64,000 nucleotides of DNA from Apiosordaria backusii (taxonomy: Eukaryota > Ascomycota > Sordariomycetes > Sordariales > Lasiosphaeriaceae). How positions within the stretch are numbered: position 1 is the first letter of the stretch; each line of letters begins with the position of its first letter. The position numbers and the translations under genes are program-made. The notes below the pieces were generated by a model. That model was given only the letters and a program-made list of their open reading frames with translations, did not search any database and was not told where the DNA came from. Positions 33,764-43,163 of this stretch are shown piece by piece. The stretch lies in the NCBI GenBank assembly GCA_030549205.1, contig JAUKTV010000017.1, positions 62,001-126,000 on the forward strand, given 5' to 3'.

Positions 33764-34167
33764 TGTCACGACCTTGGACACGGGAGGACGCAGACTTAAC
33801 AGACGAGCCAATGGGAAGAGTGTATTACGACGGAAGGGACCCCTGTAGGTAGCCAATCAGAGGAGGACCGATGGACCGGTGCGTAGGAGACGGTCCAGCG
33901 GTCCAGGACAACCACTCATGGAGGGACCGATGGACCGGTACGCTATGAACGGTCCAGCGGTCCATGAGGATTGCAGGTCCATATATACGGAGGAACTAGA
34001 TAGCTTGTAGATAGTTCCGCAGTATGCAATCACAGCTTGTATTCACGGTATCTTGTGTTTACATTGAGACATCTTGTTGTGCACTGTTTAGCTGCACCGA
34101 ACCAATTGTCAGAAGTTACCTTCAACCGAGTATCCCTTTCAGAGGTTCTGTACAGGGGTTCGTCACA
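33764..34167 (+). repeat. 3' LTR of the chromovirus (404 bp)
   Basis: No difference found by eye against the 5' LTR. Followed by the target duplicate gccta. Confidence 0.97.
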
Positions 34168-34197
34168 GCCTACCACTTACTATAAGTAAAGGAGGGG

Positions 34198-35032
34198 TAT
34201 TAAACTAGGTCTCTATAAGGCCTAAGTTTACAGTAGGTGGCTGCTATTATACTATGTGGTAGAAGCTTAAGTTGGAAAGCCTACCTATTAGCTACCCGGT
34301 ATTTGCCTGATACCTTACTTTACTGCAGGGCTATTTAAAGGCCTACATCCTGCTAACCAGTGGGCTAAACTGCCTATAATTTTATATTTAGGCTACTAAG
34401 GCCTACTACTGTAGGCAGTATAAGTGGCCTAACCCTAACCCTACGTTAACCTGTACTTTGGGTTGGGGGTACTTGGTTTTGCGGCCCTTTTGTATGGCTG
34501 TGAGTCGATTTTTAGAGAGCTGTGAACTACGCTAACTTAGCTGCCTGTAAGACCTGTAGTTAACTATTGGGCTGGTTAAATTGGCTAAGAATTGGTAGTC
34601 CTATAGTTAAGTAGGTATATTACTACTATATTAAATTATAGGCCTGTGGGCTCTGTAGGTCGGGAGCTATAGAGGGCTTGGCAAGTGGTTTATAGGGCTT
34701 AGTAAACCTCGGGTTTAACTAAGCCGTACTTTGGCCTATCTGCCCGCTGGGGTGTGCGAGGTACTGTACGTTAGTCGGTGGGTATATGGTAGAGGTTGAG
34801 TACGAACCCTACTATAGAGACTATTATAGTAGATTTATAGAAGGCTAGCACTACAATACAATTGTTTACCCACTATATTTCTGTTCTACAGTACCTGCGT
34901 GGTGCTGTATTCTAGTACCCCAGCACTGAGCTATAGGTATCATGCGTAAGACTTCCGCTGCACTGTGAGCTAGTGTGTGAGTACCAAATTACAGAGCCCT
35001 TAGGCCTGTAATTGGCTATATCCATTCCAATA
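34198..35032 (-). repeat. Inverted right LTR of the second Copia family (835 bp)
   Basis: Reverse complement of 20659-21492. Begins tattaaac and ends attccaata. Contains the telomere-like run CCTAACCCTAACCCTA at 34428-34443. Confidence 0.85.
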
Positions 35033-36603
35033 ATAAAGGTATAGGCTTTCTTTAGCCTTACTTTAGTAAGCTTTTTAATAATAAAGCTGTAAAAGAATTT
35101 TCTAACTTACTAAAGTATAAAGATAGTTATATTATAGATTTCTTTTTTTTAAATAAATAAGCAGTAGTTTCGGACTTACTTAAAGGTAAAGTATATACTG
35201 ATTGCATTTAAAAAGCTTATTATAGTAAAGGTACTTTAGACTTTAAGTAATTTATATACTTTAGTTTAGTTAAAAATGTTAGCTTATAATAAGTACTATT
35301 TAATAGAATTAATACTACCTTAGTATACTTATTTAAATATAGTATTATACTTTTTATAGAACGTTATGTAAAAATTAATAAGTACAGATATAAGTAAGGT
35401 CTTTAAGTACCGGACCTTTTATTAAAGGATTAAAAGGATAGGGCTAGTATAAAATGCTAGTACTTTAAAAGCTTAGATAGTTTTAAAAGCAGTATTAGTA
35501 AATGTAGTACTAAAAGCTTAAATAGTCTTAAGAATAGTATTAGAACTTACTTTTTTAATTAGTTAATTATTAAGTATAGGTATATTAGCCTTAGTAATAA
35601 ATAGCTTAAAAGGTTTAAAAGTAAAAGAAGTATTTAAATATATTACAATAATATAGGTTAATAATAAATCCTAGCTTATATAGAAATAGAACTATTTAAT
35701 AAACTTTATATAATTTTTATATTAAAAGGATTTGTTATTTAAAAGAGTAAGGTTAAATTAAACGTTTACTCTTTTAAGGTTAATAAGCTTTTAAATACTT
35801 AAAAGGTCAGTTTAAAAATATAAAAGGGTATATTAATAGAACCAGTCCTTTATAATATAGAGGATAATTTTAATAGAAGTAGTAGATTTAGTAGATATAG
35901 TAGAATAGTAGGCTTAAATAAGTAAATAAAGAGATTTTTTAAAACTATTAGACTTAATTAGAAAATACCAGGCTTATAACTGTAAAGGTAGAAAACCCTA
36001 TAGTAATAGAAGTAATTGATTAATTTAAGGAATAAAAGAAAGCTATTTAAATAAGTATATTTAGCTATATATTTATATAAAAGTAATTCTATAAAAGCAG
36101 TGTATTTTTAACCTTTAGCCTTAGAGTTCCTTTAAACTTAGAACCTTCCATTTAGCTACAATTGTTCTATCTTCCTATACCTATTTTAACTACAGGTTCC
36201 AGACCTATAATGCCATTCCTAAGCTCCATTTTAGTAGCGCTTGTCTGAGCGCAGTGTTCTTAGCAGGCCCTACATTTTCCTGCTCTATACCTGGTAATTA
36301 AAGGCTTTGCAATTAAAGCCTTAGCCTGGTAATTGAACCTCTTACAATTGTAGTAAGCTAGGTAGGGAGCCGGATAGGGAGCCGGGCAGGGAGCCGGGCC
36401 GAGTAAGTGCTTATATTGGCTTGTAGGCGACTTTAATTAACGTAAGGATAGTAAATCGCTCGTATTATCTGCAAATATTGATTTACACTGTAGTTTGTAT
36501 GAGAATCTATGCAATCTCATATTAACGGGGATTCTCATGAGGTTTCGGATATAGTTGTGATGGTGACGATGTTGAACGAGATGTTATGGCAATTTTAGGA
36601 GCC
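35033..36603. other. AT-rich degraded repeat sequence, no gene
   Basis: TA-saturated to about 36110, then gradually normal. No domain relic was recognised in six-frame reading. A short tandem run of agggagccgg units (three to four copies) lies near 36362-36405. The compartment border to gene-bearing DNA lies at roughly 36.5 kb. Confidence 0.6.
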
Positions 36604-36685
36604 ATATATAACCCTAACCTTTATGGGGGGGTAATGCCCGGATAAGAAAAAGGTAATGCCCGGCTAAAATTTCTCGAGAATAAAC
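36604..36685. mobile_element. Single end of a MITE related to the element at 49583-50846
   Basis: Shares the layout tataaccctaacc, then a G-run with gtaatgcccgg, a short spacer, aaaaaggtaatgcccgg, with the right terminus of the 49.6-kb element. No partner end is visible within several kb. It is a diverged, single-ended relic. Confidence 0.55.
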
Positions 36686-37206
36686 ATAAGTACCTACATT
36701 AAAGGTGATTTATGTCACCGTGACTGCCGCCGCGCATTCAATCGAGAAGGTTGTGGCAGGCCTTCCTAGGGGCCGGAACGTTATAACCTTGTTTGATGAA
36801 CATCGGCGGACTTCTAGTCTCAATATGAAGATTGAGGGTTTATGATCTAATCACCTATTAACGTTCGATATTCGCCGGATCGGATGGGGCCAACTCTCAT
36901 TTGCAGGGTCTAATTTTCAGTAATCGTCTCAGAATGGTTTTAGCAGCCATTTACAGCCTATTCGTTTGATGGATAATGCCGATGTTGATCTCGTGTTCAG
37001 AAAAGTCATGTACTATCTCCAAGATGGAAAAGAAAGGAAATAAGTACCTAGTTTAGAAAAAAGCCGATCAAGCCTGATAGCTTCCAAGGTTGTCTTTCCC
37101 TAGAGGCATAGGCACAAACGATAGCAGACAAGCAACCAATTGTAGAGAGCGGACCTTGCGAGATTAGAGTTTGCTACGAAGAGTAGGTATGAGAGTATCA
37201 CTAGCC
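36686..37206. other. Intergenic, nothing recognised
   Basis: Mixed composition, presumably including the 3' untranslated region of the minus-strand gene that follows. No open frame of note. Confidence 0.5.
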
Positions 37207-38490
37207 CTAGAGAAGCGGCATGCAACCATATACCTCTCTAAGCTGTTCCCAAATAATATGCTTCCCGTAGATGAGCTTCGCAACCCTCTTCGCAGCCCAA
37301 AGGCTTCCCTTGGGTGAAGCCATGTATTGACGATGCATGAGTTCGGCACTTTCAGAGACCATGTAGATGGAAAGTGGTGTAAGATGCTGAATCTGCTTCA
37401 TGTTCCCCTGCTGCTGACCCAAGGGCGGCGTCTTCCTTTCCCCCTTCTCTTCCTCCTTCGCTTTGTCGTTCTCCATTTCCTTCACAAACTGTATAACAAG
37501 CTTCTTGAACTCCACGATCGGTTGATTTTCCTCCTCAGATAGCCCAGGGAAAATGACGAGTTCTGGACAGACAGACAACTGTTCAAGTGGGGCCGCCTGC
37601 GCGTTGCTCCAATCAAGGACTCCGGTCAGATTGTATTCTTCATCGAAGAGAAGGTTACCGAAATGGAGGTCAAGATGACATAGCGGAAATGGGCCTCGGA
37701 CTCTATCTTCAATGACGGTGTGGGCTAGAGCAGTCTTCAGCACCCAACATGCCGTAAGCCAGTCTGCATTGTCCGGGTGCAAGGCGACGATTTCTCGGTT
37801 TTCCCCTTGTCGTTGGTTGTAAAAATATTCCAGCGAGGTTTCCAAAGGGCCGGGCGAATGATGCCACTCCATGGGAATGATTTCGACAGGCTGATCCGCG
37901 GTCTCTCCACACCAAAGCCGTCCAATGCGACTAAAGGTCAGGTTTTGGAGTTCCGTGAACACATTTGCAAGCTGTTTGGCTACCTTGGTATGGTATTGTC
38001 GAGGGATCGATCTTGCCAGCCCACGATCGAGTTGACGGCCACCCAAGTACTCCATCAAAACATACGGGTATCCGAACGGTCCATCTATAGAAGTCTCAAA
38101 TTCAAAAATACGAGGTATGGGGATACTTGTACGTTGGCGGACGATGTTCATGGTGGCTATCTCGCTCAGCAACGAGGTCTTGGTGTTGTCATCGGTGGTG
38201 CGATACGGAATCCGAGCAATCCAATAAACGTCGTCAGAAAAGGTGAGTTCAAGGACGAGGTTGTTGAAGCCCGTTGCAAACTGGGTTAGGTTTATGCCGC
38301 AGTCAATATCGGGAGGTAGGCTCGTTTGATGTCTGCGCCGCGAGTCTATTGCGCACTTCTTTAGATGCTCAAAGTTTGCTGAAGACAGTACTAGCTTGAT
38401 TCGCTTCGATTTGTCGGACTCCGGACCTAGGCCAGCAAAACCTGACCAATTTTCACTTGGTCTTGCCATTGTGCTCGATGTTGGCGGCAT
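37207..38490 (-). CDS. APH-fold phosphotransferase family protein
   Basis: 427 aa, one exon, starting at ATG 38490 (a second Met eight codons in is also possible). It has the aminoglycoside-phosphotransferase/choline-kinase-like fold common in fungal expansions; the substrate is unknown. The nucleotide-binding N-lobe has YWIARIPY with the Lys position replaced by Arg. A hinge-like YVLMEYLGG follows. The catalytic loop HLDLHFGN is at 272-279 (Asp274, Asn279) and the metal-binding LDW at 292-294 (Asp293). The C-terminal part has a charged low-complexity insert (ENDKAKEEEKGERK). A paralogue-like protein of the same superfamily is encoded at 43164-44480, also minus, though the sequences are far apart. 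Aminoglycoside resistance should not be inferred from the family name. Confidence 0.88.
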   Translation of the reverse strand: MPPTSSTMARPSENWSGFAGLGPESDKSKRIKLVLSSANFEHLKKCAIDSRRRHQTSLPPDIDCGINLTQFATGFNNLVLELTFSDDVYWIARIPYRTTDDNTKTSLLSEIATMNIVRQRTSIPIPRIFEFETSIDGPFGYPYVLMEYLGGRQLDRGLARSIPRQYHTKVAKQLANVFTELQNLTFSRIGRLWCGETADQPVEIIPMEWHHSPGPLETSLEYFYNQRQGENREIVALHPDNADWLTACWVLKTALAHTVIEDRVRGPFPLCHLDLHFGNLLFDEEYNLTGVLDWSNAQAAPLEQLSVCPELVIFPGLSEEENQPIVEFKKLVIQFVKEMENDKAKEEEKGERKTPPLGQQQGNMKQIQHLTPLSIYMVSESAELMHRQYMASPKGSLWAAKRVAKLIYGKHIIWEQLREVYGCMPLL

Positions 38491-39317
38491 TCAAATAGAA
38501 GCTGGCGCTCGGAAAGGAAGCTTTGGATGCGCAGAACCAAGAGGAAGAGCGGCGAGGGGAGCAGGCCAGTGGTGCTGAAGGGAAACTAAAAGAAGCGGTC
38601 GCGACAGCGGGCCGTTACAGAAGTAGGGGGACTAGACCCATAGGTATGAGATGCCAGGTACATCGATGTAGCAGCCACGCGACTGAGGAAGGCCAGGTTC
38701 CTAGACAACAGCAGGCTAGGCGCGTCACGTCGGTTTGCAGTATCGAAAGCCGGCCAATCACTTATGCTTACATTATTAACCTGCCTTAAATTAGTGGATG
38801 AACCTTGTGTGGGTTCCTCTGACGTGTACACCTATACCAGGGGAAATAAAGCCTAGCGTGTGACTTACTAACCAAATAGGGTATGACAAGAAGGATTTTA
38901 TCGAAATTGCCTTGGTGGTCCAGTACTTAAAAAAGACCTGTTTTCCTATATAAAACTAAGTATCTTAACATTATTGATATTCCAATATCATCCAGTGCAT
39001 GTATTGTCTTTAAATACATGGTTTGTTAGTATGGTAATATGGTCGGCTTAGTCCGGCGTCACGTAATAGTAAGAAGTAGTGATGTTGAGCAATAGGAGCA
39101 GCACTGGCCACCCATTTTAAGAGGTACCCCTGCCATAGAAATTGCTAGAAAAGTGACTTCAAATCTGGCCTTGCGTGTGTGGCTGCCACAGATCAACATT
39201 CCCCCCCGACAATTTTGTAGGGCTTGTATCGCGCTAGGATTTATTTCCCTGGAGTAGGTGTACACTGTACTTTACCCCGCAGATCCACATGAAGCCGCTG
39301 CTGGATTAGGTACATAC
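38491..39317. other. Intergenic between the APH gene and a MITE
   Basis: Promoter side of the APH gene. No supported gene; short frames lack family features. Confidence 0.5.
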
Positions 39318-39319
39318 TA

Positions 39320-39499
39320 CCGCTTTTACCTAGGTAATCGATTCAAACGTGTCCGAGCACAGCCACTAAACCTATACAAGTCAAGCAGCTTCGATCAACC
39401 CACCCAACCCATCACAACCGAGCGGGGATCGGTGAGGCTGTTCTGATATAGGTTTAGTGCGTGTGCTCGGACACTTTTGAATCGGTTAGGTAAAAGCGG
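39320..39499. mobile_element. 180-bp MITE with ~55-bp terminal inverted repeats and TA flanks
   Basis: The left arm ccgcttttacctaggtaatc...cactaaacctata faces tataggtttagtgc...gtaaaagcgg. The arms share the inner block gtgtccgagcaca. TA dinucleotides flank both ends (39318-39319 and 39500-39501), as expected for Tc1/mariner-type mobilisation. No coding capacity. The left arm carries a few extra bases (tag) relative to the right. Confidence 0.72.
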
Positions 39500-39691
39500 T
39501 AATACAGACAGTTAGTTGTTGCCTGCCTGGCATGCGACACTTAACATATAGCGGGTCTTGTGTCAGCTCTCCGACTTGCAAATCAAACCCACTCTTCGAT
39601 CTCCTTTTTTTTTTAACCACGGAAAGACATATACGCCTCTTGATTTAGATACACCGACACCGTCACCGTTACTTCGCTCGCACGACATACT

Positions 39692-40733
39692 ATGTCACTC
39701 CTCAAACTTCCCCCCGAAACCCTAATTCAAATTTTCGATCATGTGGGCTCATCTTATTTCCGCTCGGATCTGTAAGCAGTGGAGCGAATTTGCCCATACC
39801 GCGTGCTTCCGGGATTTTTACGTTACTCAGAAGACACTACGATGCTTGCTGTCTTCTCCGTATGTGGAATCAAGTCTCCGTCTAGTCAAAAACAGCGTGG
39901 AAACCCTGGACCTGAATTTGAAAGGCTTTGAAGACTGGGACTCTATTCCGCTGTCTCGACAGGATCCGCGGGCCGTAAATGTCTGGAATGGCGCTCATGG
40001 ACACGCAGTGCGCGCAGCCTGGACAACAGAGCTGAATAACGATCTCCTCTACCTCGCCACTATCATCAAACAATCACGGAGACTGCGAATCTTACGCATC
40101 CAAGCCACCAGTGAACTGCATCCGCTACTTCGTTTTCTAGAACGCCGTGACTACCTTTTTCTATCCACAATACGGGCCTTCTTATCAGCCAGCAACCTAA
40201 CTAGTCTAGAGCTAGATCTATGCGGTACTCGGCTTATGCCGCATCAAAGCCAAGAAAACGGTGAAGGATTCCATGTCTGCACGAGTATCGCCGCGCTTCT
40301 TCCTACGCTACGACGTTTGCGACTGCGCATGCGCACTATCTGTGCCGATGTTCTAAAACCCCCACAACATTGCACCAGTCTAAGTTTGAACGAGATGCTC
40401 ATCAACCTCAGTCTGTCCAACGAGTCGCCCGTAACCACCTCGGCGGCGCACGCCACACGTTGCGGTTCCTCTACAGGGGGGTTTCTTCAACTGAAAGCGG
40501 ATATGGAGAAGCAGGCGCAAGTTCTTGTGGCACAGATGGCTGCCCCAAAAATAGTGAGGATCTTGACGCATACGCTCCCGAATATTAAAATGCAAGCGTT
40601 CGATGTCTTGACTGGCAGAAATGTCACATTGAGTGAGGGTGCGGAATGGGATGACGACGGCGAGGCTATCGAGGACCAAGTGTCGGACGAGGAATCCGAG
40701 ATTTCGGACCTTTCCTCAGACGACGATGGATAG
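39692..40733 (+). pseudogene. F-box/leucine-rich-like protein gene with a frameshift in the F-box
   Basis: From ATG 39692 the frame reads MSLLKLPPETLIQIFDHVG, a clear F-box start, but reaches TAA at 39773-39775. The rest (CKQWSEFAHTACFRD onward, ending EISDLSSDDDG) continues in another frame to 40733. The family expects a few residues between the two parts, so a small deletion rather than a lone base change is likely. An in-frame ATG at 39741 could still give a 330-aa protein lacking the first half of the F-box, hence without normal Skp1 binding. The middle looks like the LRR-like fold of fungal F-box proteins and the C-terminus is acidic. A gtaagc at the break resembles a splice donor, but no acceptor downstream restores the conserved residues. 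Confidence 0.65.
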
Positions 40734-41113
40734 CCACCAGAGGTATTTAGATCTTAAGATGCTGGCAAGACAATTTCTGTCTTGGAAGTAGGCGGAGGAG
40801 GATGACAGTGAGGATAAGGACGAGGATGCTGAGTAGACTGGGGAGAGAGGGTCAGGGTGAGCACCTAGTACTTAGAGTCAGAAGACGGTTTGTTGGGTAG
40901 CGTATAGTTAGTGGCGAAGATCAAAGTTTGGCTTAGTTTGATCCCGGCCATGCCATGAGTTTGCCAATACGCTGTTTGTAATACTATTTCTTAGCCACTC
41001 ATTTCCAGCCATGTTGTTAGCAGCGTTATCTTTTGTTTCTCTGTTTATTCATGACCCGCCAATAAGAAACCAAGAATATCCACGCGTCGTGTCAAACAGT
41101 ACACTCCAATACT
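40734..41113. other. Intergenic, nothing recognised
   Basis: Downstream of the F-box gene. The first ~120 bp are likely 3' untranslated sequence. Confidence 0.45.
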
Positions 41114-41324
41114 TGATTGTTTGTTAGCGCGGACGCTCGGACCAACATTTTTAAACGACTACAGCTTTTGCCTCAGAAAAGCCACAACAATGTAGAAAAT
41201 TGGATAAACTAAAACTAATGGTCTTCCCGAATTCAGTAATACCCTTTTTTTCCTAAAAAAATTGGTGGTTATTGAGGTGAGATAAATTCTTGTTGTGGGG
41301 CGGCCCCGCGCTAACGAACAATCA
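41114..41324. mobile_element. Possible 211-bp MITE with 19-bp inverted ends
   Basis: tgattgtttgttagcgcgg at the left faces ccgcgctaacgaacaatca at the right (18 of 19 match). No convincing target duplication is seen, so a chance or other palindrome cannot be excluded. Confidence 0.45.
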
Positions 41325-41704
41325 GGGATTGGAGTGTATAGTGTAATATGTAAGCGGGATTTCATGGCAATTATACATAGGTAGTGATCTGGATCCTGCA
41401 GCGCCCTTCAACTGATAGGTGAGGAGAGATGAGACCAGTTGCTTAAAGCCACGCCTAGGTGTCACCGCATGCGACGATCAGGGAGATGAGTGGTCACAAG
41501 TGAGCCAAGCCTGGCAGTACCCCTCGTTCCTTCGGTCACGCCCCTGGAGAAAATAAACTCGACGAATTATCGGCGTAAGTTAACTCAGCAGATATTTCTG
41601 CCCAAAGCTCAGCTGCATCTTTAGCTAAGAGCCTGAGCGATGTACTGCCTAGTCGTGAGCCGACCCAAACAGCAGTTTCTGGTGACAGTCTTTATTTCTC
41701 CTAA
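41325..41704. other. Intergenic, nothing firm
   Basis: An ATG at 41640 opens a short frame in a different phase from the decayed gene that follows. No family recognised. Confidence 0.4.
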
Positions 41705-42229
41705 CTCTGTAACTTCTCCCGAGCAGCGTTATTACCTCGGAGACCCCAATTAAGCGGCGATAAGATTGCCTACTGGAGACTATGGCAGCGAGTTGTAATA
41801 TTTGCAGCGGTGCGCAAAGTTCTACTACATCGATGGTCCGGTATGGCTGATCATATCCATGTGCCAGAGAATGTCTCCGACATCATTATATATTGCTTTG
41901 TCCGACCAACAAATCCCCTCGACGATTGGGAGAAGGAGTGGACCCGATCTCAATCAGATCTCGGCTTAGGCACAACTCACTGGATGTGCTACGGGTAAGA
42001 ATTTTCCGCCGTTCAAGGAAGCAGCTACTAAGGCGAAGCAGATGTTATTCAGAGATACAACAACCCAAGCTCGTGTCCGATGTGCCGGGGCCAAAGAAAT
42101 CCAGATGGTTCGCCATATACAAGCCCAACTGGGACTAAAGTAACCAGGTTCAAGTGGGATGCAGCCAGGGAGTCGTGGCAATGGGTCGACCCAGCCACTG
42201 GACTGCCGGACGGTGCCACCAACTTCTAA
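41705..42229 (+). pseudogene. Decayed small gene of unknown family
   Basis: One frame reads like a protein from 41705 to a stop at 42227-42229 but is broken by TAA at 41996-41998 and 42029-42031. On either side the sequence looks coding: VPENVSDIIIYCFVRP before, then NNPSSCPMCRGQRNPDG and FKWDAARESWQWVDPATG to the end. Both stops could derive from CAA by C-to-T change. A GTAAG just at the first stop suggests an intron, but I found no acceptor that returns to the same frame. A Cys pair (CPMC) is the only motif. I do not recognise the family. The true start is unknown. Confidence 0.45.
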
Positions 42230-43163
42230 CACTTTGGTGTTTGTTCGTGGAGCGACACGCTCACGTAGGCGGCCACCTCGAGTCGGTGACTCTCGCAGGG
42301 CCTTTTCGTCGTTGAATTCTCTGAGTGGGGCGCTGAGGCTTGCATGTGGTGGAGGGAAAATTATGGTGGTGCCAGTGGAATGGAGATACAGGTAACCTTA
42401 CCTCACCGGCGAAAGCAATGGGTCGTGGGTTATCCACTGGAGATGGGCATCAGCAAGCACAATACTAGCTTAACTTTCACGACTGTGGACTCAATATCCC
42501 TCCATACCTGGGTACTACTACTTTCTCTCTCATTGGTCTATCATAAGGCCCAGGCTAGAGATAGCCCAGATGGTGATTAGGTATCCAACGAGCACATACC
42601 TAGATGGTCAATCCGAGCTTTGAATTTCTTCCGTCCAAGCATCTCTTATGTCTAGTCCAAGCTTTAGAGATCTTTAATGCCACCATCCATTGCCTCTAGT
42701 CTAAGCTTTAAAGGTTTTCAATTTCAGCAATCGCTCCATCTATTCATTTATTGGCTGCAATTATCTTTCGAAAACCTCCTCATTTATATGATTAATTTGC
42801 TAACAAAATATCGCAGATGTTTCTGGAGCCGTTGATCCCACTTGACTATGTACCTAGGCACGTGGAAAAGGATGTGCTGACACAATACATTTCAAGTACT
42901 CATGAGCGCCCAACGCCAGACAAATTTAACAAAAGAGCTCCACTGGAGAGACTTGAACGTTGACATGTTCCTGAACTTCCGAAGGAAATCTTGGAGAAAA
43001 AGGATAGAGAATAGGATATCTACCGACTTTACCGAATCCCTAGGCATAGTGTGGTTCAGAAAGAGCCCTACAGAAGATAGCGAGAGACTAGCCTATGAGC
43101 TCGCTGCGCGACCTGCCGCATTTGCGGCAATAGTCAGGTAGCAGCGTGTAGATTTGAGTTATC
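42230..43163. other. Intergenic, no supported gene
   Basis: Includes loosely repeated tagtccaagcttta-type words near 42640-42720, similar in style to the array at 46300. A 79-codon frame at 42902-43141 shows no family signal. Confidence 0.45.

Larger units (their letters stand above)
26834..34167 (+). mobile_element. Intact-looking Ty3/Gypsy chromovirus
   Basis: 7334 bp with 404-bp LTRs that look identical over their whole length and a perfect 5-bp target duplication GCCTA (26829-26833 and 34168-34172). It carries gag, a -1 frameshift signal, pol with chromodomain, a purine-rich tract before the 3' LTR, and an antisense spliced gene. It has normal base composition and no RIP, inside a RIP-damaged Copia element. 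Identical LTRs imply a very recent insertion by family knowledge. The RNase H active site has a D-to-G change, so autonomous transposition of this copy is doubtful. Chromodomain elements are known to favour heterochromatin, which fits its location. Confidence 0.97.
20659..35032 (+). mobile_element. Composite second Copia family with inverted LTRs, carrying nested Gypsy insertions
   Basis: The left arm 20659-21620 (834-bp LTR plus ~128 bp of leader) recurs as its reverse complement at the right end: 26731-26833 plus 34173-35032, split by the Gypsy element. Arm lengths are 962 and 963 bp. Between them a Copia gag-pol relic reads on the plus strand in the correct order. A normal LTR element would have a direct 3' LTR; here the right LTR is inverted and still has the 5' leader attached. 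LTR termini are tattggaat (RIP form of tgttggaat) and gtttaaca. Possible 5-bp flanks are ataat (left) and ataaa (right), a 4-of-5 match, so a target duplication is not proven. It is either a chimera of two elements or an unusual element type. Confidence 0.8.

Noticed and set aside
20654..35037. Target-site duplication around the inverted-LTR Copia element
   Set aside because: Flanks ataat and ataaa match in four of five bases, but both flanks are AT-rich so this is not evidence enough; the left-flank repeat also does not resume on the right.
1..36600. CRISPR array or tRNA/rRNA genes in the repeat-rich part
   Set aside because: Tandem units are contiguous without unique spacers, and no cloverleaf or rRNA core sequence was seen.
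39773..39780. GTAAGC at the F-box break as a splice donor
   Set aside because: No downstream acceptor keeps the conserved CKQWSEFAHTACFRD segment.
42902..43141. 79-codon plus-strand frame
   Set aside because: No family signal, no good start context, and length is expected by chance.
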